Shown: in pieces, positions 43,988-54,200 of the stretch
Position numbering within the stretch: position 1 is the stretch's first letter
Layout of the letters: the number at the start of each line of letters is the position of its first letter
Source: Pseudoflavitalea sp. G-6-1-2
GTDB lineage: Bacteria > Bacteroidota > Bacteroidia > Chitinophagales > Chitinophagaceae
Direction: 5' to 3'
Assembly (NCBI RefSeq): GCF_012927185.1
Contig: NZ_JABBGB010000003.1
Span: forward strand, 1 to 64,000
Length of the DNA stretch: 64,000 bases
Notes under the pieces: generated by a model
What the model saw: the letters and a program-made list of their open reading frames with translations, nothing else
What the model was told of the DNA's origin: nothing
The model's database searches: none
Program-made: the position numbers and the translations under genes

Positions 43988-44129
43988 TAAGGGCAAATAG
44001 TTGACATTTGTCAATTTTTAAAACCCGAAACAACGTTTTTCAAGGCAAAACAGGTCAATCGTATGAATGAATAAATTACGGTTGGCCTGTTTTCATTTTT
44101 GGTACCAGGCCCTTTGTGAAGAAGGTGAA

Positions 44130-44612
44130 ATGAAGATTGAAAAACAAAAAAGATCCCCAATGAGGTTTCGGTATGCTGTTTTGCTGTTAGTGGTACTGGC
44201 GCTGGCTGCGTGCCAAAAGAACGGACCAGATTCGCTGGAACGTACATTTTCGGCCGATGGCCCTTACCTCGGCGTTTGGATTGAAAAATCTCAGCGAAAA
44301 GACACACTTAATTTCGATACCCCCAAAGCACTCCTCGATCGTGTGCCCTGGAGGCCACCTTCCAATGCCGGCACTTTTATCCTGAGCTCCCAGTCGTATA
44401 AAGATTATGATGGCAGCGAGAGATCTCCTTCGGGCATATATTCATACTATCGAACAAAAGACAGTATTTACCTCTATAGTTTCTACAACGCTGCCACCAA
44501 ATATACGGCTTATGAATTCCGGCTTTCAAACGATCATAAGTCGCTCGCTATAGATCACTTCTTTGAGCGGCCGGGCATTCCCGAAATGATCGAATTTGAA
44601 AGAATCCGTTAA
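44130..44612 (+). CDS. Hypothetical lipoprotein
   Basis: About 160 residues from ATG 44130, which follows a GAAGG-containing stretch; ATG 44160 is an alternative giving a shorter signal (MRFRYAVLLLVVLALAAC). The lipobox LAAC puts the protein in the envelope. The mature part (YLGVWIEKSQRKDTLNFDTPKALLDRVPWRP, then IYSYYRTKDSIYLYSFYNAATKYTAYEFRLSNDHKSLAIDHFF) looks like a small all-beta, lipocalin-like domain of the kind common in Bacteroidota. No family name can be given. It converges on the S41 peptidase gene with a 5-base gap. Confidence 0.7.
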   Translation: MKIEKQKRSPMRFRYAVLLLVVLALAACQKNGPDSLERTFSADGPYLGVWIEKSQRKDTLNFDTPKALLDRVPWRPPSNAGTFILSSQSYKDYDGSERSPSGIYSYYRTKDSIYLYSFYNAATKYTAYEFRLSNDHKSLAIDHFFERPGIPEMIEFERIR

Positions 44613-44617
44613 GTTGA

Positions 44618-45964
44618 TTATCGCCGCGGTGTTTCAATAGCGCCTTTGAAACGGTGCGTATTCAGCATTTGATTATGGTACGCGGGCATGATGCCAGATT
44701 CCGTTGAAAGCGGGCCAGATTGCGCGCCGGTAACGTAAGTGCCGGTTTTGATGTAATTGAGCGCGGCTGCGAGACATTTTTCGTTTACATCTCCCCAGTT
44801 CTTGTCAATTCCATCGTTCATCAGCTGGTCTGGCGCAAAACCTTTGTAGTAATTACCTTCTCCATTTTTGTTGGTGGTTTTTGAAGAAACCGGCAGTACA
44901 ACCCAGCCCATCACAGGTTGAGGGAAGTAACCCACGGGTTTGCCGTGTGTGGTATCGCCTATGCGCCTAACCGTCATAAATGGCCGGAGGCTGTTGATCA
45001 GCAGCTCACTGGCCGAAGCAGTATTGTCTGTGGTAATTATAAATATCTGCGTGAGATTGAGTGAGCCTTTCTTCTGGAAGCGGACAGTTTCGTCGTATTG
45101 TGAAAGATTGGCATTGTGGCGCTCTACTTCCATGATCTGTCCGTTTGCAGAGTTTGGAGCCAGATAGTTGGCCAGTTCATCCTGCAAAAGCACATAGCCA
45201 CCACCGTTATAACGCAGGTCAAGGATCAGATTGCTGATGCCCGCAGTAGTGAATTTGTTGAATACGTTGGCAAACTTCGCTTTGGTAGCAGTGGTGTCTC
45301 CGAGAAATGAATTGTACACCATGTAACCGGTTTTGGTAGCATTGGTGTTGTACACAGTATCGAGTACCAGTGGTTCCTCGGTGTAAGAGGCAGTGGTAAG
45401 ATTTACAGTGGTATCGGCCTTCCCTTCTCTTGCAAAGACTAAAGTGATATTGTTGCTTTCGAACAATGCAGTAGATACGGCATTAACGTTGGCATAGCTT
45501 ACATCGGTTATGTTATTGATCTTTGTAATGCGCCAGCCGCGCTGTACATGGGCTTTGCCGCCGGGAGACGCAGGCTCTACGTAGGTTATGCGAAGATCAT
45601 TATTGGTGAGATACTTGTAGCCCATGCCATAGTCGAGCGAAATGCCCTGACTGAGATTGTCCCAGTCTTTTTGCGGCATGGCAAAGCTCCAGCGGTCTAC
45701 AGGCTTATCGAAACCGGGTTCAATGCTGTAGGCTCTGATGGCTTTCATCACACCATCGGGATCAGTGTATTTGTGTGCATCGAAATTAGAAGGGATCTTA
45801 TCATTCCAGAGATAGAATGCTCTTGCAAAATAGAGAGCAGAGTCTTTTCGCTTATCGTCCTCTGAAATATTTCCTCCGCCATCGTTATTGCTTTTGCTGC
45901 AGGAGGATATGATTGAAGTGATTGTCAGGGTTGAGGCTACAGCCCACAGAATTGATCTTCTCAT
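44618..45964 (-). CDS. S41 family peptidase, lipoprotein (C-terminal processing protease-like)
   Basis: 448 residues. Lipoprotein signal with lipobox IISSC near residue 22, then a Ser/Asn/Gly linker. An N-terminal helical region leads to a PDZ-like domain (ITYVEPASPGGKAHVQRGWRITKINNI near 128-155). The protease core has LILDLRYNGGGYVLLQDELANYL near 245, the catalytic Ser in TDNTASASELLINSLRP near 312 and the Lys in DTTHGKPVGYF near 342, the Ser-Lys dyad of S41. It probably cleaves envelope proteins or peptides in the periplasm or on the outer membrane. An 11-bp inverted repeat lies just before its start codon. Confidence 0.92.
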   Translation of the reverse strand: MRRSILWAVASTLTITSIISSCSKSNNDGGGNISEDDKRKDSALYFARAFYLWNDKIPSNFDAHKYTDPDGVMKAIRAYSIEPGFDKPVDRWSFAMPQKDWDNLSQGISLDYGMGYKYLTNNDLRITYVEPASPGGKAHVQRGWRITKINNITDVSYANVNAVSTALFESNNITLVFAREGKADTTVNLTTASYTEEPLVLDTVYNTNATKTGYMVYNSFLGDTTATKAKFANVFNKFTTAGISNLILDLRYNGGGYVLLQDELANYLAPNSANGQIMEVERHNANLSQYDETVRFQKKGSLNLTQIFIITTDNTASASELLINSLRPFMTVRRIGDTTHGKPVGYFPQPVMGWVVLPVSSKTTNKNGEGNYYKGFAPDQLMNDGIDKNWGDVNEKCLAAALNYIKTGTYVTGAQSGPLSTESGIMPAYHNQMLNTHRFKGAIETPRR

Positions 45965-45967
45965 ACG

Positions 45968-45999
45968 TACAATTTGGTCTGTTAAGTTACCAAATTGTA
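45968..45999. promoter_or_regulatory. Perfect 11-bp inverted repeat before the S41 peptidase gene
   Basis: TACAATTTGGT, 10-base spacer, ACCAAATTGTA. Half-site centres are 21 bases apart, two helical turns, which suits a dimeric repressor. It begins 4 bases upstream of the start codon and lacks a U tract. Confidence 0.6.
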
Positions 46000-46007
46000 G
46001 TGAGTTC

Positions 46008-46472
46008 TCATAATTCTACTGAGCAGTTGATCCAGCCCTGATCGAGTTTTGCGCCGTATTTCTTATAAAAATCGATGGCTGGTTCATTCCAATCGAGTAC
46101 TTGCCAAACCATGCCGGTGAATTTATTTTCGCGGGCTTCCTGTAAAACGCGGTCGAAGAGCAGTTTCCCGAGTCCTTTGCCGCGCATTTCTTCTGTAACG
46201 ATGAGGTCTTCGAGATAGAGGCGTTGCCCTTTCCAGGTGCTGTATCGGATATAGTACAATGCAAATCCATGGATGGTTTCTACGCCCGAAGGGTCGGTTG
46301 TGCAGGCTACAAATGCCCACCATACCGGGTTTTCACCAAATCCGCTCTCTTCAAAATGTTGAGGGGAAACGATTACGGCATCGGGTTCTTTTTCGTAAAC
46401 GGCCAGTTCAACTACCAGTTGCATCAGCCTGGGGCAATCGGCCTTAACGGCCCTCCGGACGAAGAATTCCAT
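46008..46472 (-). CDS. GNAT family N-acetyltransferase
   Basis: 154 residues. FVRRAVKADCPRLMQLVVELAVYEKEPDAVIV at the N-terminus and the acetyl-CoA loop LIVTEEMRGKGLGKLLFDRVLQEARENKFTGMVWQVLDWNEPAIDFYKKYGAKLDQGW near 90-148 (motif A with R-G-K-G-L-G) match the spermidine/diamine acetyltransferase-like branch. Possible substrates are polyamines or small amines. It is 12 bases downstream of fabH on the same strand. Confidence 0.9.
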   Translation of the reverse strand: MEFFVRRAVKADCPRLMQLVVELAVYEKEPDAVIVSPQHFEESGFGENPVWWAFVACTTDPSGVETIHGFALYYIRYSTWKGQRLYLEDLIVTEEMRGKGLGKLLFDRVLQEARENKFTGMVWQVLDWNEPAIDFYKKYGAKLDQGWINCSVEL

Positions 46473-46484
46473 GTTATCTTTTTT

Positions 46485-47477
46485 TTAATAAGCCCATTTG
46501 ATCCAGGTAGCACCCCATGTAAATCCGCCGCCGAAGGCTGCGAGTACAATGTTGTCGCCTTTCTTCAGTTGTTTTTCCCATTCCCAGAGACAGAGGGGGA
46601 TGGTTGCTGCGGTGGTATTGCCATATCGCTGGATATTGAGCATTACCTTATCGTGGCTGAGACCCATTCTGTCTGCTGTGGCGTCGATGATGCGTTTGTT
46701 GGCCTGGTGTGGAACCAGCCAGGCAATATCTTCGCCGGTGAGGTTATTTCTTTCGAGCAGTTCTGCGCTTACATCGGCCATTCCTTTAACGGCGGCTTTG
46801 AAAACGGTCTGCCCTTCCTGATACGCATAATGTTCTTTGTTAGCCACTGTTTCCATGCTTGCAGGGCGAAGTGATCCGCCGGCTTTCATGTGCAGATAAG
46901 GCTGACCGCCACCATCGCTTTTGAGGATGGTATCCTGGAGGCCTAAGCCATCAGTGCTTGGTTCGAGCAGCACACCTGCAGCGCCGTCACCAAAGATGAT
47001 GCAGGTTGCGCGGTCGCTGTAATCGATAATGGAACTCATTTTGTCTGCACCGATCACTATTACCTTTTTGTAACGTCCGCTTTCGATCAGCGAAGCGCCG
47101 GTAGTAAAGGAATAAAGAAATCCGGAGCAGGCTGCGAGCAGGTCGAATCCCCATGCATTGGTCAACCCTGCTTTATGGCAAACCATATTGGCAGTGGAAG
47201 GGAATAACATATCAGGAGTAACTGTGCCTACAATTACGGCATCTATGTCGAGTGGGCTCAGGTTCTTTTTCTCCAGAATCTGCAATACCACCTGAACGGC
47301 CATGTCGGATGTGGCTTTGCCTTCGCCCTTCAGTATCCTTCTCTCTTCAATACCGGTACGGCTGCGGATCCATTCGTCGTTTGTATCTACCATTTTTTCC
47401 AGGTCGAAATTGGTCAGCCTGTCTTCAGGAACATATCCGCCTACGGCAGTTATAGCGGCAGTGATTTTTTGACTCAT
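46485..47477 (-). CDS. fabH: 3-oxoacyl-ACP synthase III
   Basis: 330 residues from ATG 47477 ([18 protein letters not shown]). Thiolase fold with the full catalytic triad: Cys in [13 protein letters not shown] near 116, His in [14 protein letters not shown] near 255, and Asn in [15 protein letters not shown] near 285. [17 protein letters not shown] near 33 is family-typical. It condenses acetyl-CoA (or a branched starter) with malonyl-ACP to begin fatty acid chains. It is first in a short operon with the acetyltransferase; a TAAATTTG box lies 55 bases upstream. Confidence 0.95.
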   Translation of the reverse strand: MSQKITAAITAVGGYVPEDRLTNFDLEKMVDTNDEWIRSRTGIEERRILKGEGKATSDMAVQVVLQILEKKNLSPLDIDAVIVGTVTPDMLFPSTANMVCHKAGLTNAWGFDLLAACSGFLYSFTTGASLIESGRYKKVIVIGADKMSSIIDYSDRATCIIFGDGAAGVLLEPSTDGLGLQDTILKSDGGGQPYLHMKAGGSLRPASMETVANKEHYAYQEGQTVFKAAVKGMADVSAELLERNNLTGEDIAWLVPHQANKRIIDATADRMGLSHDKVMLNIQRYGNTTAATIPLCLWEWEKQLKKGDNIVLAAFGGGFTWGATWIKWAY

Positions 47478-47531
47478 CAAAGCGATTTAGAATATGGAAT
47501 ATAATTATGGGTGCTCTAATTTATAAGCCGA

Positions 47532-47539
47532 CAAATTTA
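47532..47539 (-). promoter_or_regulatory. -7 box of the fabH promoter
   Basis: TAAATTTG on the minus strand, with TTG about 23 bases further upstream. The leader would be about 50 bases. Confidence 0.6.
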
Positions 47540-47603
47540 CGCTAAAAGTAGTCACAGTTCTACAAGTTATAATTTAATGGGTTTTTCCCTTATTTTCGCA
47601 TTC

Positions 47604-48188
47604 ATGATCGCTTTTATACGGGGTAGTTTCGTGCATAAAACACCTGCGGTGGTGCATGTGGAGGCCAACGGAGTAGGATACGAATTGCAGATCAGCCTGA
47701 ACACCTACTCGGCTATACAATCCCTGGAAAAAGGGATGCTCTATGTCCACCTGTCCATCCGCGAAGATGCCCATATCCTGTATGGTTTTTCTGACATCGT
47801 AGAGAAAGAGCTTTTTCTGCACCTCATCAGCGTTTCAGGCGTGGGTGCAGCTACTGCAAGGATGATGCTGTCTTCTGTAAAACCCGATGAGCTTGTCATA
47901 GCCATCGCTACTGGTAACACTAAATTGCTGGAAAGCATAAAAGGTATTGGTAAGAAATCTGCTGAACGCATTGTATTGGAACTGAGGGATAAACTCAGCA
48001 AATCCAGGCTGGACGCAAATATTACGTCATCAGCATACAATTCGGTTGAGCAGGATGCGTTAAATGCTCTGATGGCGCTGGGCATTGCCCGTGCCGCCGG
48101 TGAACAGGCAGTTCAAAAAGTTATCAAAGCCGAACCGGGCCTATCCCTAGTAGAAGAAATAATTAAGAAAGCACTTAAAACACTCTAA
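47604..48188 (+). CDS. ruvA: Holliday junction DNA helicase subunit RuvA
   Basis: 194 residues from ATG 47604 (MIAFIRGSFVHKTP); an upstream in-frame start at 47577 is unlikely. OB-fold N-terminal domain (ANGVGYELQIS, LHLSIREDAHILYGFSD), two helix-hairpin-helix motifs (LFLHLISVSGVGAATARMML and LLESIKGIGKKSAERIVLELRDK near 75-125) and the C-terminal RuvB-binding domain (DALNALMALGIARAAGEQAVQKVIK). It binds the four-way junction and loads RuvB. It is 47 bases upstream of sprA; ruvA-sprA neighbours are common in Bacteroidota. Confidence 0.97.
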   Translation: MIAFIRGSFVHKTPAVVHVEANGVGYELQISLNTYSAIQSLEKGMLYVHLSIREDAHILYGFSDIVEKELFLHLISVSGVGAATARMMLSSVKPDELVIAIATGNTKLLESIKGIGKKSAERIVLELRDKLSKSRLDANITSSAYNSVEQDALNALMALGIARAAGEQAVQKVIKAEPGLSLVEEIIKKALKTL

Positions 48189-48235
48189 GCCTATCGTCAG
48201 GATTTTCTACTTAACTAATTCTTGAGAAAAACAGA

Positions 48236-51200
48236 TTGGCCCGAAAATTCAACCACCAAAATTGTGTAACAGCAGTTTGCCTGACTGTATTCGTACTGGT
48301 CTGCGCATCTGCCAGGGCTAACCATGCCCCATTTCAGGATACCAGCAGCAAAAAAACTGCGGATACCCTCAAATACCCTATTCATGACCGTAGGGGAGAC
48401 CGTTACACCGCTCCACGCAAACGCACACTCGATCTCAGAGATCCCGTAAATATCTCCGACTCGGTGGTGTACGATCCAAAAACAAGGCAGTATTATATTA
48501 TCGAGAAGATTGGCAACTTCTACTACAGAAAGCCAACCTATCTCACTTTCGATGAATTCCTCCGTTTGCAGGCTGCAAAGTCTGAAAACGATTATTTCAA
48601 GAAACGCTCCAACATTCTCAGCGCACTCAACAAAAAGATGCTTCGCCCAAGGATGAGCGTTACCGATAACCTCTTCAACCGCCTCTTCGGAAATGGAAAA
48701 GTGGAGATCAGGCCACAGGGCGAGGTGAACCTCATTGCCGGTTATCAGGGTCAGAATATCCGCAATCCGTCTCTTCCCGAAAGAGCGCGCCGCAACGGCG
48801 GTTTCGATTTCGATATGAATGCCAATCTCAGTGTAATCGGCAATATCGGAGACAAAATGAAGCTCCCCATCAATTACAATACGCTGGCCAATATGGATTT
48901 CGAGAACCAGCTGAAACTCGATTATACCGGCACCGACGACGAAATTATCCGTCGCATCGAAGCCGGTAACGTGAGCTTCACTTCCAAAGGTTCTCTCATC
49001 CCCGGTGCTCAGCAGCTCTTCGGTATCAAAACCGAATTGCAGTTCGGAAAGCTCTCCGTATCCGCTGTGCTTGCCAATCAGCGCTCACAGCGTCAGAGCA
49101 TGACCATCGCCGGGGGAAGCTCCAATATGTACTTCGAGTTCAAGGCCAACGATTATGAAGAGAACCGCCACTTCCTGTTAGCCCAGTACTTCCGCCAGAA
49201 CTTCAACAAAGCCATGAGCAAACTGCCGGTGGTGAATTCCAGAATTCAGATCCTTCGGATGGAAGTTTGGGTTACCAACCGAAACGGCTCTACCACCGAA
49301 ACCCGCGATGTGGTTGGTTTGATGGATCTCGGCGAGCCATCACCATACAACAGCGCCAGAATTACCGGCACTCAGGGAGCACAATATCCCGCCAACGAAT
49401 CGAATAACCTCTACAGCAGACTGATTAACGATCCGAGCGCGCGTAACCCTAGCCTTATCACCACGCGACTGAACAATATGGGATTGACACCCGTGCAGGA
49501 CTTCGAAAAAACTTTCGCACGCAAACTCAATCCTTCAGAATATTATTACAACCAGCAGGTAGGCTTCCTTTCACTGAACCAACCGCTGCAGCCCGATGAA
49601 GTATTGGGCGTAGCCTTCCAGTACAGTTACAACGGACGCATTCTGCAGGTAGGTGAATTCTCACAGGATATAACACCCGATACCACCGCCAACAAAGGTG
49701 GTACCCAGAAGATCTTCTTCCTCAAATTGCTGAAAGCAACTTCGCAACGCACCAACCTGCCGCTCTGGGATCTGATGATGAAAAACGTTTACGCCCTCAA
49801 ATCGAAAGACGGCGGATACCTTTCCAGCGTTACTCCGCAAGATTTCAAACTCAACGTTCTCTACGAACAACCCAGTCTCGGACAAAAAAGGTTCCTGCCC
49901 GAAGGTGATAAACCCGGCGTACCGATCATCACCCTGCTGAACTCAGACCGGCTCAATGCCCGGAACGACCCTATGCCCGATGGGGTGTTCGACTATATTG
50001 AAGGTTTTACCGTAATGAGCCAGCAGGCGCGAGTGATCTTCCCCTTTCTCGAACCTTTCGGTAAAGATCTGGGAGATGTGGCCTTCGCAAACAGTCCGCC
50101 TGCGGTGCGCGATAAATACCTCTACCTTCCGCTCTACGATACCATCAAGGCCATCGCTGCCACTTATGCGAACCTCGACAGGTACATTATCAGCGGTTAT
50201 GCCAAGGGCAATTCAAATTCTGAAATTCAACTCAACGCATTCAATATTCCGCGCGGATCGGTATCCGTTACATCGGGTGGGCAGATCCTTCGCGAAGACA
50301 TCGATTACACCATCGACTACAACGTGGGTACGCTCCGTGTGATCAACCCTGCCATTCTCAATTCCGGCGTTCCGGTGAATGTGCAGTTCGAGAACAATGC
50401 GAGTATCGGCATACAGCAGCGAAACTTCATGGGGCTGCGGCTGGGGTACCAGCTGATCAATAACTCGCGCGAGTCGCTGAACATCGGCGCAAGTATGGTG
50501 AGACTGAGCGAACGACCCTTCTTCACCAAAACGCAGTACAACGATGATCCTATCCGCAACACCATGTACGGACTGGATTTCAACTATCGCACCGAAAGTC
50601 CGCGACTGACGCGCTGGCTCGATAAACTTCCTTTCTACAGCACCAATGTGATGAGTACCATCACAGCCTACGGCGAAGCTGCATTGCTGAAACCAGGCCA
50701 CCCGCCGCAGATCGGAAAAGGCAAATCGGGTCTCATCTTCATCGATGATTTCGAAGGAAGCCGCAACTCCATCGACCTTCGCTTCCCGCTCGTGAGCTGG
50801 GGTATTTCGAGTACGCCGGCCAACAATGGACTTTTCCCCGAAGCGAACGGTCGCGATTCACTGCCATATGGTTTCAACCGCGCCAAGATCGCCTGGTACA
50901 ATATCGAACCGATTCTGCAGGACAAAAGAAGTGGCAACAACCCCGTTCGCGGATACGAAGATTTCACTGACCCGCGCATCCGCCCGGTGAACCTCACGCA
51001 GATCTATCCAAAGCGTACACCAGATCTTGGCCAGAGCCAGCTGGTGACTTTCGATATCGCCTATTATCCAACCGAAAAAGGTCCGTACAACTTCGATGCA
51101 ACCGATGTAACTGCAGACGGCAAATTAACCAGCCCGCAAAAAAGATGGGGTGGCATTATGCGTGGACTCGATCAGGTTGATTTCGAGACCGGCAACGTGG

Positions 51201-54200
51201 AATTCATCGAATTCTGGATGCAGGACCCATACCTCAAAATGCCTAACAGCAGTGGTGGTCAACTCTATTTCAACCTCGGAAATATATCTGAAGATGTATT
51301 GAAAGACGGAAAACGTTTCTTCGAGAACGGTATCAGCGGCGCTGTTACCAAAACACTGGAAGATCCGGATACCAAGTGGGGTAAAGTGCCCGGCAACCCC
51401 ATTCAGGTAACGCAGGCATTCAGTAACGATCCTGCAGACAGACAGTTGCAGGATGCGGGCTTCGACGGTCTCGTAAACGATGCAGAACGTGTGAAGTTTG
51501 CAGACTACCTGCAGGAGCTCGCCAATAAATTCGGCACAGGCAGCGCCATCTATCAGGCAGCGCTCAACGATCCTTCGGGCGACGACTTCCTCAATTACCG
51601 CGATGGCAAATACGATCAGACGCGTACGGGTATCCTTGGCCGTTATAAAAACTACAATGGCCCGCAGGGCAACTCTCCTGTTGCAACCGGACAGGCCAAT
51701 GTAACTGCCTTCACCATGTATCCCGATCAGGAAGAATTCAACCGCGACAATACGCTCAATGAGCTGGAAGAATATTTCCAGTATCGTGTAGAACTGAGAA
51801 AGAATGAATTTGAAATAGGAAGGAACTTCATCACCGACAGTATTGGATTTACACCCAATGGCGGCATGGGAGAGAAATGGTATCTCTTCCGTATCCCTAT
51901 TGCACAATATGAGAAGAAAGTGGGTAATATCCCCGACTTCAAATCTATCCGTTTCATCCGGATGTTCCTCACCGGCTTTGAAGATTCTGTAGTGCTTCGC
52001 TTTGCGAAACTCGAACTGGTGCGCAACACATGGCGCCGGTTCAGCTTCGATCTGGATACTACCGGCACTTACAAACCACTTCCTGTAAACTCGCCTGTTA
52101 TTTTCAATCAGCTGGCGGTGAACGTGGAAGAGAACAATGCACGTCGTCCGGTGCCATACCGCACGCCACCCGGCGTACTGCGTCAGCAGGCGCTGAGCAA
52201 TAACAACGTGAACCTGCTGCTGAACGAGCAGTCTATGAGTCTCCGTGTTTGCAACCTGCCACGCAAAGAATCGCGCGGTGTGTTCAAAACCATGAATCTC
52301 GACCTTCGTCAATATGGCCGCATGCAGTTGTATGTGCACGCAGAATCTGTGAACTCTTCATCGGATATCCGCGACAACGAATTGTATGCCGTGATCCGTC
52401 TCGGTGCCGATCTGATCAATAACTATTATGAGATCAAGATGCCGCTGAAGATAACGCCATGGTATACTTCCGATGCGGGATTGATCTGGCCTGCACAGAA
52501 CGAACTCGATCTGGTGCTGAACCGTCTGATCAATCTGAAACTGGCGCGCAACAATGGCGGACAGGTATCAACCTACTTCAAACAAATTGATGCTGACGGT
52601 AAAGAATATGCGATTTTAGGAAACCCTAATCTCGGAGAAGTGCGGGTATTTTTCCTGGGTGTAGAAAACAAAAACAGGGAAGAAGCATGTACCGAAGTAT
52701 GGTTCAACGAGCTTCGCCTCAGCGATCTCGATGAGAAGGGAGGATGGGCTGCACTTGGAAGGGTAGACATTCAGCTGGCCGATCTGGGTACACTCTATCT
52801 TGCCGGAGCTGCGCATACGCGCGGATTCGGAACCATCGAGCAGAGAATCAATGAGCGTTCGAGAGAAGATTTCCGTCAGTTCGATGTGGCCACCAATCTC
52901 GAACTCGGCAAACTGGTGCCGCAGAGCGCAGGCATGAGCATTCCGTTCTATGCGAGCTATTCGCAGGCGGTGTCTACTCCTGAGTATGATCCGTATGATC
53001 TCGATGTGAAACTGAAAGATAAGATCAAGGCAGCGCCATCGCATGCCAAGGATTCGATCCGTAAAGATGCGATCGATGTAAAAACCATCCGATCGTTTGC
53101 ATTCACCAATGTGCGCAAGAACAATACATCGGGCAAGAAGCAGCAGATCTGGAGCATCGAGAATTTCGATGTGAGCTACTCCTATTATAAAGAAGAGCAG
53201 CACAATCCGCTGATCGAAAGCAATGAGCTGATCAGAGAGCGAGCGGGATTAGGATACAACTATACATCCACCCCTAAATTCTGGGAACCCGCGAAGCGGC
53301 TGATCAAGAGTCGCTCGCCCTGGCTGGCGCTCTTCAAAGATTTCAACATCAACCCGATGCCGTCGCTGATCGGATTCAGGGCAGATGTGAATCGGCAGTT
53401 CGGTGCATTCAGGCCGCGCAATGTAGGCGGACCGAAAGGCGGTCTCCCGGAGACATACGACAAATTCTTTACGTTCGACCGTTACTATAACCTTCGCTGG
53501 GATCTTACCCGCAGTCTCAATATCGACTTCTCTGCCGTGAACAAATCATGGATCGACGAAGATTCAGGAAGACTCGATCAGAAAGAGAAGAAGCGCATGT
53601 GGGATAATTTCTGGAAAGGCGGACGTACCATTTCTTATAACCAACGCGCCGAATTCTCGTACATGGTGCCGGTGAACAAGATCCCTGCATTGAACTGGAC
53701 CACACTCCGTGCGTCTTATTCAGCTGAATTCAACTGGATCGGTGCCTCACTTATTGCACGCGAACTCGGCAATACAATGAGCAACCAGCAGCGTAAAGCG
53801 CTGGCATTTGAAATGGACTTTACACAACTGTATGCTAAAAGCAGGTGGCTGCGGGCAATAGAAGAAGAAGGCCCCGCTGGTCCGCGACAGCCGATGCAGA
53901 AAGATTCTGCCGGCCGCAGCAAACGCGATCGAAATGAACCGCTGCAACTCGGCGGTGGTGCCAAATTCGCAGGCAGACTTCTCACCATGTTCAAGCGGGC
54001 CAAACTTGAGTACTCCGAACAAGCCAGCGCTACTGTGTACGGATACACAGACAGTACAAGAGCGCTCGGTATGAACTTCCGCTCCGGAGCTCCCGGTCTC
54101 GGATTCATCTTCGGTAAACAACCCGATACCAGCTTCATCAGCTCAATGGCGCAAAAAGGATGGCTCTCTGCTGATTCAAACTTCAACTTCCAGAACCGTC

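Noticed and set aside
51125-52339. A 404-residue minus-strand open frame inside sprA
   Set aside because: It is antisense to strongly conserved SprA coding sequence; its Cys/His-rich translation is typical of an opposite-strand shadow.
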